Source: Billgrantia zhangzhouensis (GTDB lineage Bacteria > Pseudomonadota > Gammaproteobacteria > Pseudomonadales > Halomonadaceae). Taken from it: a stretch of 64,000 nucleotides of DNA. The notes below the pieces were generated by a model. That model saw only the letters and a list, made by a program, of their open reading frames with translations, was not told where the DNA came from and ran no database searches. Position numbers and translations under genes: made by a program. The stretch covers positions 1 to 64,000 of the forward strand of contig NZ_JABFTT010000003.1 in the NCBI RefSeq assembly GCF_021404465.1, in the 5' to 3' direction. Position 1 is the first letter of the stretch; each line of letters starts with the position of its first letter. Positions 8,245 through 16,539 of the stretch are shown one piece after another.

Positions 8245-9912
8245 TCAGCTGCGTGGCTCGCTCATCAGGCCCTTGACGATGGCATAACAACCGGCCAGTA
8301 GCACTAAGGTAAAGGGTAGCCCGGTTGAGACTGCCATTGCCTGCAGGGCGACCAGGCCGCCACCAAGCAACAGGGCAATGGCAATGACTCCCTCGATGAC
8401 AGCCCAGAATACCCGTTGGGGCTTGGGCGCATCGACTTTGCCGCCGGCAGTGATCGTATCGATGACCAGTGAGCCGGAATCCGACGAGGTGATGAAGAAT
8501 ACCACCACCAGCATGATCCCGACGAACGAGGTGATGGCCGTTAGCGGCAGCTCACCGAGCATGACGAAAAGCTGCAGCTCGAGGGCGGCGTCCTGCACCC
8601 CTTCGAAGCCGGTACCGACCAACTGACTGATGGCGGTTCCTCCGAAGGCGGTCATCCACAGTACCGAGACCAACGAAGGCACCAGCAGCACGGCAATCAA
8701 GAATTCGCGTACGCTGCGGCCGCGGCTGACTCGGGCGATGAACATGCCGACGAAGGGCGACCAGGAGATCCACCAGGCCCAATAGAAGGCGGTCCAGCCC
8801 TGGGTGAAGTTGGCATCTTCACGGCCGAAGGGATTCGACAGCGCAGGCAGGTTGACCAAATAGGCGCCGAGATTCTGGAAGAAGCCGGTCAGGATCAATA
8901 GGGTCGGCCCCACCAGGATGACGAACAGCAGCAGCAGTACGGCCAGGCCCATGTTGATCTCCGAGAGCCGGCGCACGCCCTTGTCGACCCCGGCCAGGAT
9001 CGACACGATGGCCACGGCAGTGATGCCGAGAATCAGCAGCACCATGGTGGCGTCCGTCTCGGGCACGCCAAACAGGTAGCTCAATCCGGCCGAGGCTTGT
9101 GAGGCGCCGAGGCCCAGCGAGGTGGCAAGCCCGAATAGGGTTGCGAACACGGCCAGGATATCCACGATGTGTCCGGGCCAGCCCCATACCCGCTCGCCCA
9201 GCAGTGGATAGAAGATCGAGCGCATGGTGAGCGGCAGGCCCTTGTTGAACGAGAAGATGGCCAGCGCCAGGGCTACCACGGCATAGATCGCCCAAGGATG
9301 CAGTCCCCAATGATAAATGGTGGCGGCCATGCCCAGGCTAGCCGCGCCCGCAGGATCGTTGGCGGCGGCCCCGAGCGGTGCCCAATCGGTACGGACGCCA
9401 TCCTCGACGGTAGTGCCTCCGAGTGCCGCACCGAAGTGCGACATCGGCTCGGAGACACCGTAGAACATCAGGCCGATGCCCATGCCGGCCGCAAACAGCA
9501 TGGCGAACCAGCCGCTATAGCTGAAGTCTGGCTTGGCATGCATGCCGCCGATGCGGACCTTGCCCAGTGGCGATACGATCAGGCCCAGGCATAGCAGCAC
9601 GAAGATGTTCCCGGCCAGCAGGAAGAACCAGGACAAGTTGCCGGTCAGCCAGTCGCGCATGGCATTGAACAGCGGCTCGACTTCGGCCTGCAGGGCAAGG
9701 GTGATGACCACGAAGAACACTGTGGCCAGTGCCGAGATGGTAAATACTTTGCCGTGCAGGTCGATGCTGAAGCCCAGCTTGTCGGTGGCCAGATTGTCCT
9801 GGCCGATGACGTAATCGGTATCGATAAGATTGGCCGGTCCCTCCGGGGCCGGCACGCCTTCTGAGGAGGGCTCTGCCTCCTTGGTGCGTTCGTCGCGGGA
9901 ATTATGTGCCAC
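8245..9912 (-). CDS. BCCT-family betaine/choline/carnitine-type transporter
   Basis: Inner-membrane secondary transporter of about 555 residues with the twelve hydrophobic segments expected for the family. It keeps GVSEPMSHFGAA and the Trp-rich signature (FYWAWWISWSPFVGMFIARVSRGRS). Family members take up quaternary ammonium osmolytes such as glycine betaine, driven by sodium or protons. I prefer the GTG start at 9912 because GGGAG stands 8 bases before it, matching the spacing of GGAG before the upstream usp gene; an ATG at 9927 adds five residues. The N-terminus is hydrophilic and acidic. It is the second gene of a usp-BCCT unit. Confidence 0.93.
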   Translation of the reverse strand: MAHNSRDERTKEAEPSSEGVPAPEGPANLIDTDYVIGQDNLATDKLGFSIDLHGKVFTISALATVFFVVITLALQAEVEPLFNAMRDWLTGNLSWFFLLAGNIFVLLCLGLIVSPLGKVRIGGMHAKPDFSYSGWFAMLFAAGMGIGLMFYGVSEPMSHFGAALGGTTVEDGVRTDWAPLGAAANDPAGAASLGMAATIYHWGLHPWAIYAVVALALAIFSFNKGLPLTMRSIFYPLLGERVWGWPGHIVDILAVFATLFGLATSLGLGASQASAGLSYLFGVPETDATMVLLILGITAVAIVSILAGVDKGVRRLSEINMGLAVLLLLFVILVGPTLLILTGFFQNLGAYLVNLPALSNPFGREDANFTQGWTAFYWAWWISWSPFVGMFIARVSRGRSVREFLIAVLLVPSLVSVLWMTAFGGTAISQLVGTGFEGVQDAALELQLFVMLGELPLTAITSFVGIMLVVVFFITSSDSGSLVIDTITAGGKVDAPKPQRVFWAVIEGVIAIALLLGGGLVALQAMAVSTGLPFTLVLLAGCYAIVKGLMSEPRS

Positions 9913-9958
9913 GTTATGTTCTCCCATGGGCGTATGAAATGTGAAGGGCGATGGACGG

Positions 9959-10384
9959 TCAGTCGCGAGGCGGCCTGACCAGGAAGACCGAGACATCGGT
10001 ATGGGTGGCAATCTTGCCACCGTGGGACGGCATGATGACGTCCAGATGCTTCGGGGGGTGGGTCGGCATGACGACCAGGTCGGCATTCACGTCCTGGATC
10101 GCTGCGGTCAGGAGATCGTCGAGATCGGCGATCGGATCGGCGCTGCTGATGGTGTGGGTAGAGACGGGCTGGCCGTGGACTGCCTTGCGCTGCTGGGCGA
10201 AGGCCTCCAGCTTGCGCTGATACTCCTCAGGATTCCTGGCCACATTGCCTGGAGCGGTCGAGGTCACGCCGACGTAACAGACCTCGGCACGGTAGTGCCG
10301 GGCCAGATCGGCCACTGCCTGCAAGGAGGGCTCGAGCAACTCAAGGTGGGCGAGGTCGATGGGTACCATGATTTTTTTATACAT
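9959..10384 (-). CDS. universal stress protein, UspA family
   Basis: Cytosolic 141-residue protein beginning MYKKIMVPIDLAHLE, the usual UspA opening, and ending with a weakly kept nucleotide-loop region (MPSHGGKIATHTDVSVFLV). The ATG at 10384 is preceded by GGAG at 8 bases; upstream in-frame codons lack a site. The gene lies 46 bases before the BCCT transporter gene. The pairing resembles TeaD with the TeaABC ectoine TRAP system of Halomonas, where the stress protein modulates the transporter, so a similar role for this BCCT is a reasonable inference. Confidence 0.9.
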   Translation of the reverse strand: MYKKIMVPIDLAHLELLEPSLQAVADLARHYRAEVCYVGVTSTAPGNVARNPEEYQRKLEAFAQQRKAVHGQPVSTHTISSADPIADLDDLLTAAIQDVNADLVVMPTHPPKHLDVIMPSHGGKIATHTDVSVFLVRPPRD

Positions 10385-10446
10385 GTCATGTTCTCCGGTT
10401 TCACGTGGGTGGACGCTCAACGAGGCGAACGAGATTGCGCATCGAG

Positions 10447-10462
10447 GACGTTACGTAACGTC
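10447..10462. promoter_or_regulatory. 16-bp perfect palindrome upstream of the usp-BCCT operon
   Basis: GACGTTACGTAACGTC is self-complementary across all 16 bases and sits 63 bases upstream of the usp start. On the minus strand it overlaps a TTGACG that could be a -35 element. It is a good candidate operator for a dimeric regulator; the regulator is not identifiable from this window. Confidence 0.6.
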
Positions 10463-10559
10463 AAGTGTGGCGTCTCTGGCGCTTCATGCCCGTGCGGAAG
10501 CGCAATTATTGGCCTTGCCAGCAGCAATATTATTATGAACAAAGATTGTACACGATTGA

Positions 10560-11050
10560 GATGACAATGCCGAATCAGCTCCTGGCATGAGCTGTGCTGA
10601 TTTCTAGGTAATCAAAGTTTTCCTTATGTTGCATGACGTTAAGGAATCTTCTTGCGTCAGCCTTAGTTTCGGTTCAACGCTATTTGAACCCTGTGGGGAG
10701 GTGATTGGCTGGAAAGAACTCTGGCCAGCTTGAGGAGCAAAGCCTTTCACTTCGCCGACGATGGCCGCGAGCGAGAACCCAGCATGAACGAAAGCCTGCA
10801 ACAAGAACGCAACGATAGCGCAAGGGAAGTCAGACACGACGCCGAGACGCACTGCTGTATTTCGCGTCTCCGGTTCGCTACGCCATGCGTAAGCCGAACT
10901 CCTCAAAACCAAGGTCAAGGTGGCGGCCATCTGTAGCAGACCTAGCCATGTGTCAGTTTGCGCCACCCTGATGGCTGGTATGTGAGTGAAAAATGAGCCT
11001 CGGTTGTGGGTTCAAGTATTTGTTTTATATGAAATAAGTGGATGATTGGT
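10560..11050. other. long gene-poor stretch, possible degenerate repeat element
   Basis: About 700 bases between usp (10384) and the next gene (11111) hold no convincing gene. An open frame on the minus strand (10604-10966, 120 residues) includes AWRSEPETRNTA and KGFAPQAGQSS. From memory these phrases recur in short hypothetical proteins scattered through gammaproteobacterial genomes, which would fit a dispersed non-coding element rather than a gene; this is unverified. The frame has no ribosome site and no conserved-domain look. Base composition is lower in GC than the flanks, especially at 10990-11045. Confidence 0.4.
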
Positions 11051-11055
11051 CGAGC

Positions 11056-11071
11056 TGGCACAGCCTGTGCT
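11056..11071 (+). promoter_or_regulatory. sigma-54-type (-24/-12) promoter
   Basis: TGGCACAGCCTGTGCT has the GG-N10-GC spacing of sigma-54 promoters (GG at 11057-11058, GC at 11069-11070) and differs from TGGCAC-N5-TTGC by one base. Transcription would start near 11082, leaving a 5' leader of about 30 bases before the lipoprotein gene at 11111. An NtrC-family activator is encoded about 1.3 kb away. Confidence 0.6.
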
Positions 11072-11110
11072 TCAGGAAGGGAGAGGACGAACCAACCAGG
11101 GAGAATCCAC

Positions 11111-11530
11111 ATGAGCCATGAGAAGCGTGCAAGCAGGTCTGCCAGGCAATTGACGGCCTTGGCCTCGGCAGTTGCCCTTGCGCTGGGAACGTTGTCGCTT
11201 GCCGGTTGCGGCAATGACGATGACGAGCTTCCTCCGGTCGAGGAGGAACGTCCCACCATGGAGGAACAGGGTTCGCCGATGCAGGATACCACGGCTGATC
11301 CCGGCATTGACCAGACCGACTCCGCCGCTGGGGATGGCGCCGCTGACCCCACCACCGGTGTCGAGGAGAATCCGGAGGGGGCTGATGTGGCTCCCGAGCA
11401 GGATCCGCTCCCCGAGGCTGAACAGGAGCCGGTGCCTGACGAACAGCCTGACGGGCAGCAAACCACCATGGACGAGGATCAAGAGGGCGATCCTCTGGTG
11501 GACGACGAGGAACAGCAGGGTGGTACCTAA
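11111..11530 (+). CDS. acidic lipoprotein, function unknown
   Basis: A 139-residue protein with a basic N-terminus, a hydrophobic segment and the lipobox LSLAGC at about residues 30-35, so it should be lipidated. The mature part is almost free of hydrophobic stretches and very rich in Glu, Asp, Pro and Gln, so it is probably disordered, as expected for an exported protein of a halophile. The ATG at 11111 follows GGGAG. An upstream in-frame ATG at 11042 lies before the sigma-54-like promoter and is not used. No family recognised. Confidence 0.75.
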   Translation: MSHEKRASRSARQLTALASAVALALGTLSLAGCGNDDDELPPVEEERPTMEEQGSPMQDTTADPGIDQTDSAAGDGAADPTTGVEENPEGADVAPEQDPLPEAEQEPVPDEQPDGQQTTMDEDQEGDPLVDDEEQQGGT

Positions 11531-11628
11531 CCAGGTCTCTCTCGCTTACGCGCTGTCAGCGGAATGACGGCACAGGGCAGGAAGCCCTTTACATTTCGTC
11601 GCAAGACGATATCGCAGGAGGTGGAAGT

Positions 11629-12195
11629 ATGATGTCCAAGGAATTTCTGAAGAAGCTAGGCGTTCTTGGCGTGACCATGGGGCTGACCGCCAGCCCGCTG
11701 GCCCTTGCCCAGCAGACACAGCAGGACGAATATCAGACTCAGCCGGGTACCGAGCAGCCGGGCGACTACCCTGGTACCGAAGCAGTTCCGGGCACTGACC
11801 CTGCCAGCCCGGGCGATCCGGGCATGCCGGGGACCGAAGCGGACCCGGGTATGCAGCAGGATCCGGGTATGCAACAGCAGCCTGGCACCACCGATCCGGG
11901 GTTTGAAACCGCGCCGGAAACCGATGCCGCTCCGGGTCACGAGACCGCTCCTGGCGTCGCCCCAGGTGACCCTGCGGCACCGGGCATTGATGGCACAACG
12001 CAGCCAGGTGCGGATCCCGGTATGCCGGAGACCGAAGCTGCACCGGGTACCGATCCGGCTGCGCCTGGGATGCAAGACGAGCCGGGTTTTGGCAGCGGAG
12101 CCGAAGCGATGCCGGGCGATGAACCCGAGTTCGAATACGAGAACGAGGAAGAAGAGTGGGATTATCCGGAGGATGACGAGAAGAGCGATTCGTAA
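11629..12195 (+). CDS. secreted Pro-Gly-rich acidic repeat protein
   Basis: A 188-residue protein with a signal peptide (cleavage after ASPLALA, about residue 28). The mature part consists of short degenerate repeats built on PGT(D/E), PGM and DPGM, ending in a strongly acidic tail (EYENEEEEWDYPEDDEK). It looks disordered and has no recognised domain. The start follows GCAGGAGG. It lies 98 bases behind the acidic lipoprotein gene and may share its promoter. A Glu-Pro-Gly-rich secreted protein of this kind could bind cations or form part of an envelope matrix; that is speculation. Confidence 0.7.
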   Translation: MMSKEFLKKLGVLGVTMGLTASPLALAQQTQQDEYQTQPGTEQPGDYPGTEAVPGTDPASPGDPGMPGTEADPGMQQDPGMQQQPGTTDPGFETAPETDAAPGHETAPGVAPGDPAAPGIDGTTQPGADPGMPETEAAPGTDPAAPGMQDEPGFGSGAEAMPGDEPEFEYENEEEEWDYPEDDEKSDS

Positions 12196-12350
12196 TCCTC
12201 GGGTTCCGGCCCCGGCCGTTTGGCTGGGGTCAGAAGGAGGACGATCCGGCGCAAGGACGCGCCACTTGCATTAGCATGACGCGGCGCAATTCGCTGGCGG
12301 CCCGCCACCCTCCCCCCTTGCACCGTCAGTCGAATTGCATGGCGTGCTTC

Positions 12351-12378
12351 GCCCCCGAGTTCCCACGGGGGCTTTTTT
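12351..12378 (+). terminator. rho-independent terminator downstream of the PG-rich protein
   Basis: GCCCCCG (12351-12357) pairs with CGGGGGC (12366-12372), 8-base loop, followed by six T. It is oriented for rightward transcripts and lies between two convergent units, 17 bases from the stop of the response-regulator gene. Confidence 0.85.
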
Positions 12379-12394
12379 ACATCACGAGAATCGA

Positions 12395-13783
12395 TTATTC
12401 CTCTTCCAGACGGCGATAAAGCGTGCGTCTGGCAATGCCGAGGATGTCGGCGGTTCGTCGCTTGTTGCCCCCTGTCGCTTCGAGTACCTTCTGAATGTAG
12501 CGCTTCTCGACCTCTTCCAGGCTGGGCCAACTCTGTTGGCTGCTGGCGACCATGGCATGGCTAGTCTCGATCTGGCGCATGGTGCCGCGCTGCTCCTGGC
12601 CATGCTGGCGAATGCGCTCCGGCAAGTCGGCATGGCTGAGTAGGCCCTCTTCGGCTAGCGTCACGGCGCGCATGACGGCATTCTCCAGCTCCCGCACGTT
12701 GCCCGGGTAGGGGTAGTCGAGCAGAATCTGCAGGGCCATGGGTTCGATACGGTCGATGCGCTTGCCCTGCGCGTTGGCGTGCTTCTCGATCATGCTCGAG
12801 ATCAGCCGCTCGATGTCGCCTTGGCGTTCACGCAGAGGGGGGATACGCAGGGAAAATGTCTCCAGACGGTAGAACAGGTCGCTGCGGAAGTTACCGCTCT
12901 CGATCTCCTGCTCCAGGTCACGATGCGTTGCGGCAATGATACGTACATCCACCGCTTCTTCCTTCTCGGCGCCAACCGCCTTGACCATTTTCTCTTGTAG
13001 CGCCCTGAGCAGTTTGGCCTGCAGGCCGGGCGACATTTCGCCGATCTCGTCGAGAAAGAGGCTCCCCCCGTTGGCTGCCTGGAACAGGCCCTGACGCGAT
13101 TCGCTGGCGCCGGTGAAGGCCCCTTTGACATGGCCGAAGAACTCACTCTCCATCAGTTCGGAGGGGATGCTGGCACAGTTGATGGCAACGAAGGGCTCCT
13201 TGGCTCGGGGACTCTCGGCATGGATGGCACGAGCCAGCAGCTCCTTGCCGGTGCCGCTTTCGCCCAGGATGAGAATCGGAGCATTGCTCTTGGCTAGTCG
13301 TGCAGCATCGTGGAACAAGGCCTGCATCGCTTCGCTCTCGCCGACGATACCGTGGAAATGACCCGCCGGCTCGTCCTGTTGGAAGCGCTCGGCCAGGCGT
13401 CGATTCTCCAGTACGCGATAGACCGCCTCTCCTACGCTCTCGAGATCCAGCGGCTTGGTCAGGAAATCGTCGGCACCGATCTTGAGCGCCTCAACGGCCT
13501 GATCGATGGTGCCGAATGCGGTAATGACGATGAATCCGAGTCGGCTGCCCTCATGGCGCAACTGTTCGAGCAACTGCATCCCGCTCATGCCGGGCAGGCG
13601 CACGTCGCTGATGACCAGGGCCACCTCGCTATGGCTCAAGGTGACGACGGCCTCTTCGGCACTGCCGACTCCGATTGTCTGGTAACCGGCTTCCTGCAGC
13701 TCTTCCTCGAGAAGCTCGAGGATGGCAGCATCATCCTCGACGATGAGGATCGGAAGATCGGTATGGCTATAGCTCCCTGTCAC
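12395..13783 (-). CDS. sigma-54-dependent response regulator, NtrC family
   Basis: Cytosolic 462-residue transcription activator. The receiver domain (about 10-125) has its phosphoacceptor Asp in VISDVRLPGMSG and Lys in FLTKPLD. The AAA+ domain (about 145-380) keeps Walker A GESGTGKELLARAI, the sigma-54 contact loop GAFTGA and Walker B SLFLDEIGEMS. The C-terminus is a Fis-type helix-turn-helix (GGNKRRTADILGIARRTLYRRL). GTG start at 13783, overlapping the kinase stop by 4 bases. Target genes are unknown; the sigma-54-like site at 11056 is a nearby candidate. Confidence 0.94.
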   Translation of the reverse strand: MTGSYSHTDLPILIVEDDAAILELLEEELQEAGYQTIGVGSAEEAVVTLSHSEVALVISDVRLPGMSGMQLLEQLRHEGSRLGFIVITAFGTIDQAVEALKIGADDFLTKPLDLESVGEAVYRVLENRRLAERFQQDEPAGHFHGIVGESEAMQALFHDAARLAKSNAPILILGESGTGKELLARAIHAESPRAKEPFVAINCASIPSELMESEFFGHVKGAFTGASESRQGLFQAANGGSLFLDEIGEMSPGLQAKLLRALQEKMVKAVGAEKEEAVDVRIIAATHRDLEQEIESGNFRSDLFYRLETFSLRIPPLRERQGDIERLISSMIEKHANAQGKRIDRIEPMALQILLDYPYPGNVRELENAVMRAVTLAEEGLLSHADLPERIRQHGQEQRGTMRQIETSHAMVASSQQSWPSLEEVEKRYIQKVLEATGGNKRRTADILGIARRTLYRRLEEE

Positions 13784-15237
13784 GTGGCAGTCCCTCCTTC
13801 ATCGATATCGTTCAGTGGTAGCCCGATCTCGAAGCCGGCTCCCCCCAGTTCGCTGTCGAACACCCCAACGGTACCGCCGTGGTCGTTGATAATGCGGTGA
13901 ACCATGGAAAGCCCGAGGCCGCTGCCTTGGCCGACGGGCTTGGTCGTGAAAAAAGGATCGAAGACTTTCGGCTTGTCATTGTCGCCGATACCTGAGCCAT
14001 CATCCTCTACCCACAAGGTTAGCCAGCCTTCCTTTTCCTGGGAGCGTATGCGTACCCGGCTCACTCCCTCGGCCTGGGCGGCATTGCGCAGGAGGTTGGT
14101 CAATACCTGGATCAACTGCTGACCATTGGCCAGCAGCGGTGAAGAGGAGGGAGAAAGGTCGAGCTCGAGGCGAATGACGTTACGCTCGAAATCCTCCTCC
14201 ACCAGTTCGCGTGCCGTGCCGGCCAGTTCGGCCAGCTCCAGTGGCTCCTTCTCGACATTGTGACGCCGCCCCAGCTCCATGAGCTGGCGTACGATTTCGA
14301 CGATACGCTCCACCTCGCTGCGAATACGCCCGAGCTTGGCCCGGTCTGCCTCGTCGAGCGTTTCACGTCGGGCCAGACGCTGGGCCTGGCCATTGATCAC
14401 CGTGAGCGGCGCGCCGATCTCATGCGCCACTCCGGCGGCAAGCACGCCCAACTCGGCGAGCTTCTTCGACTTGCGCAGGCGTTTCTCGAGCTCGATCTCT
14501 TTGCGTCGGCGTGCCTCGATGTCGGCATCCTTTTCCGCCATGGCATCCAGCATGCCGTTGAGCGCCACGGCGAGTCGTTCGTACTCCTGGGGGCCTTCGG
14601 CTTCGGCACGCTGGCCGCGGTCCCCGGCCTCGACACGCTGCATCACCGTGAGCAGGCGCTCCAGCGGCCGTTCGATATGGCGGCGAAAGCCCCACCAGAT
14701 GCCCAGCACGATACCGGCTGCACCAATGATGAAGGCCAGCAGGGCCAGTTGGCTGAGAAAACCGGTGTAATTCTCGATGCCAGTGTTGAGCCGGTTGACC
14801 TGCAGCACGCCCTGTACTTCCCCGGTAGCGGAGAGCAGCGGCTTCATTGCCGAGTAGTAGTGCCAGCCGTCATGCTCGCGGTAAGCGGCGCGCATCTCGC
14901 CATGCTCGGCCACCTCGCGAATGGTCTCGGGGCTGAACAGGGCTTGGCCCAGCCCAAGGCCATAGATTTCCCGGCCGTTGGTATCGAAGACATAGGCGCC
15001 ATAGATGCGATGGAAGGAGAAAGCAGAGTAGAGCGACTCCTCGAGAGGTTCGGTGGCATCCCGGGTCAAGGCATGACTCAGCGTGGTCCCGATCACGTTG
15101 GTGATGACCTGAACTTCACGCTCCAGGCGGTTGCGCACGTTGTCCTCGAGCGACTTGATCGCCACCAGGCTGAAAATCAGCAGCACGAGGAAGAGCGGCG
15201 CGATGACGGTGATAAGGATCAGATTGCGTAGGCGCAT
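13780..15237 (-). CDS. sensor histidine kinase, partner of the NtrC-type regulator
   Basis: Membrane-bound 485-residue kinase. One transmembrane helix lies at about 5-27 and a second at about 163-187, enclosing a periplasmic sensor domain. Then come HAMP, a coiled linker (KDADIEARRRKEIELEKRL), the H-box GVAHEIGAPLTVI with the phosphoacceptor His, the N box NLLRNAAQ, and G boxes EDDGSGIGD, FDPFFTTK and GSGLGLSMV. The ligand cannot be inferred. It is the first gene of a two-gene operon with the response regulator. Confidence 0.93.
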   Translation of the reverse strand: MRLRNLILITVIAPLFLVLLIFSLVAIKSLEDNVRNRLEREVQVITNVIGTTLSHALTRDATEPLEESLYSAFSFHRIYGAYVFDTNGREIYGLGLGQALFSPETIREVAEHGEMRAAYREHDGWHYYSAMKPLLSATGEVQGVLQVNRLNTGIENYTGFLSQLALLAFIIGAAGIVLGIWWGFRRHIERPLERLLTVMQRVEAGDRGQRAEAEGPQEYERLAVALNGMLDAMAEKDADIEARRRKEIELEKRLRKSKKLAELGVLAAGVAHEIGAPLTVINGQAQRLARRETLDEADRAKLGRIRSEVERIVEIVRQLMELGRRHNVEKEPLELAELAGTARELVEEDFERNVIRLELDLSPSSSPLLANGQQLIQVLTNLLRNAAQAEGVSRVRIRSQEKEGWLTLWVEDDGSGIGDNDKPKVFDPFFTTKPVGQGSGLGLSMVHRIINDHGGTVGVFDSELGGAGFEIGLPLNDIDEGGTAT

Positions 15238-15301
15238 GGCAGCTCGCGAACGGTATTCGACGGGAACGGCACCGGGTAGCGAATCCGGCTCGCGACAGGG
15301 C

Positions 15302-16447
15302 TCAATCCACTGGTCTCAGCCGATAGAGACTGCCCTGCGGGTCGTCGTTGAGCAGATAGATGGCGCCATCGTGCCCTTGGCGTACGTCGCGAATCCTTCC
15401 AATCTGTCCATCAAGCACCATCTCCCAGTCGCTCACCTGGTCTCCCTCCAGCACCAGGCGATGCAACTGCTCGCTGTGCAGCCCGCCCGCCAACAGGTTG
15501 CCCTGCCAGGCATCGAACGTCTCCGCGGTGACCTGCGCCAGACCGGAGGGGGCGAAGCGCTCTTCGAAGACGTGTACCGGGTCGCGCATGCCGGGCAGGG
15601 AGTCTTCGCCGATGGGGTTACGGGAGCCGTAACCAAGTCCTAGGCTCACCTCGGGCCAGCCGTAGTTTTCGCCACCGACCAGTAGGTTGAGTTCGTCGCC
15701 GCCCAGGGGGCCGTGCTCGGTGGCCCAGGCTTCCCCCTGCTGGGTGACGATCAGGCCTTGGGCGTTGCGGTTGCCAAGGGTGAAGAGTTCGTCGAGAGTG
15801 TCCTCGTCATCGACGAAGGGGTTGTCGTCGGGGACATCTCCGGTTTCCGTCAGGCGCAGTATGCTGCCGGCATGATCGCGGCTGTCCTGTGCCCGTGCTG
15901 GCGTGCCTCGGTCACCGATGCTCATCAGCAGGGTGCCGTCGGGCAGCCAGGCGAGCCGTGAACCGTAGTGACGGCCCGGGTCGGCAGGTTGTCCCTGCAC
16001 GAACAGGGTTTCGACATTGCCCAGACGGGTATCGTCCAGGCGAGCCCGGCCCAGGGCGGTGGCGGTCTGGCCGTTATCTTCGGGCTTGCTCCAGGTGAGG
16101 TAGATCCAGTCGTGTTCGCCGTCGCCATACTGGGGGTGCAGTACTACGTCGAGCAGGCCGCCCTGAATTCGGGCGCGGATCTCGGGCAGGCCATCCAAGT
16201 GGGTGACGCTGCCATCCTCTTCGACCAGCGCCAAGCGTCCCGGGCGCTCGCTGACCAGGAAGCGGCCATCGGGCAGCATGGCCACGGACCAGGGATGCTC
16301 GAGCCCTTCGGCGATGCGCTCCAGGCGCAGGTCGAAGTGTTCGGTGGCGATACGCTCGGCGACGACCTCGACGGCTTGAGCCGATCCGATGCTCCCCACG
16401 ATGCCAGCCAGTAGGGGAACTGCCAGCCGCTTGCTTGCTTCATGCAT
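15302..16447 (-). CDS. PQQ-dependent aldose sugar dehydrogenase (soluble GDH family)
   Basis: Periplasmic 381-residue six-bladed propeller protein with a signal peptide (cleavage after SIGSAQA, about residue 25). Recognisable family blocks are HPWSVAMLPDGRFLVSERPG, GGLLDVVLHPQYG and EHGPLGGDELNLLVGGENYGWP, which surround the PQQ and calcium sites in characterised members. It would oxidise aldoses at C1 and feed electrons to the respiratory chain. The ATG at 16447 follows GGGAG. It is transcribed leftwards, 65 bases from the kinase gene. Confidence 0.88.
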   Translation of the reverse strand: MHEASKRLAVPLLAGIVGSIGSAQAVEVVAERIATEHFDLRLERIAEGLEHPWSVAMLPDGRFLVSERPGRLALVEEDGSVTHLDGLPEIRARIQGGLLDVVLHPQYGDGEHDWIYLTWSKPEDNGQTATALGRARLDDTRLGNVETLFVQGQPADPGRHYGSRLAWLPDGTLLMSIGDRGTPARAQDSRDHAGSILRLTETGDVPDDNPFVDDEDTLDELFTLGNRNAQGLIVTQQGEAWATEHGPLGGDELNLLVGGENYGWPEVSLGLGYGSRNPIGEDSLPGMRDPVHVFEERFAPSGLAQVTAETFDAWQGNLLAGGLHSEQLHRLVLEGDQVSDWEMVLDGQIGRIRDVRQGHDGAIYLLNDDPQGSLYRLRPVD

Positions 16448-16539
16448 GATCTTCTCCCTTGCGTTTCGATATCGCCCCCAACAGATAGAGACTTCGGAGC
16501 GGCCCGGGTGTTCCCGTCACCCTCTTGGCCCGCTGGCCG

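Noticed and set aside
9913..10086. N-terminal extension of the BCCT transporter upstream of 9927
   Set aside because: The extension overlaps the usp gene in another frame, has no ribosome site and is not hydrophobic.
10604..10966. 120-residue minus-strand frame as a gene
   Set aside because: No ribosome site and no domain. The recalled similarity is to scattered hypothetical proteins, better explained as a repeat element.
14260..15231. Long open frame antisense to the sensor kinase gene (similar cases at 6278-7471, 57564-59171, 59086-60687 and 62453-63889)
   Set aside because: These are mirror frames of GC-rich genes: no ribosome sites, His/Gln/Gly/Arg-rich nonsense composition, and the opposite strand encodes clear families.
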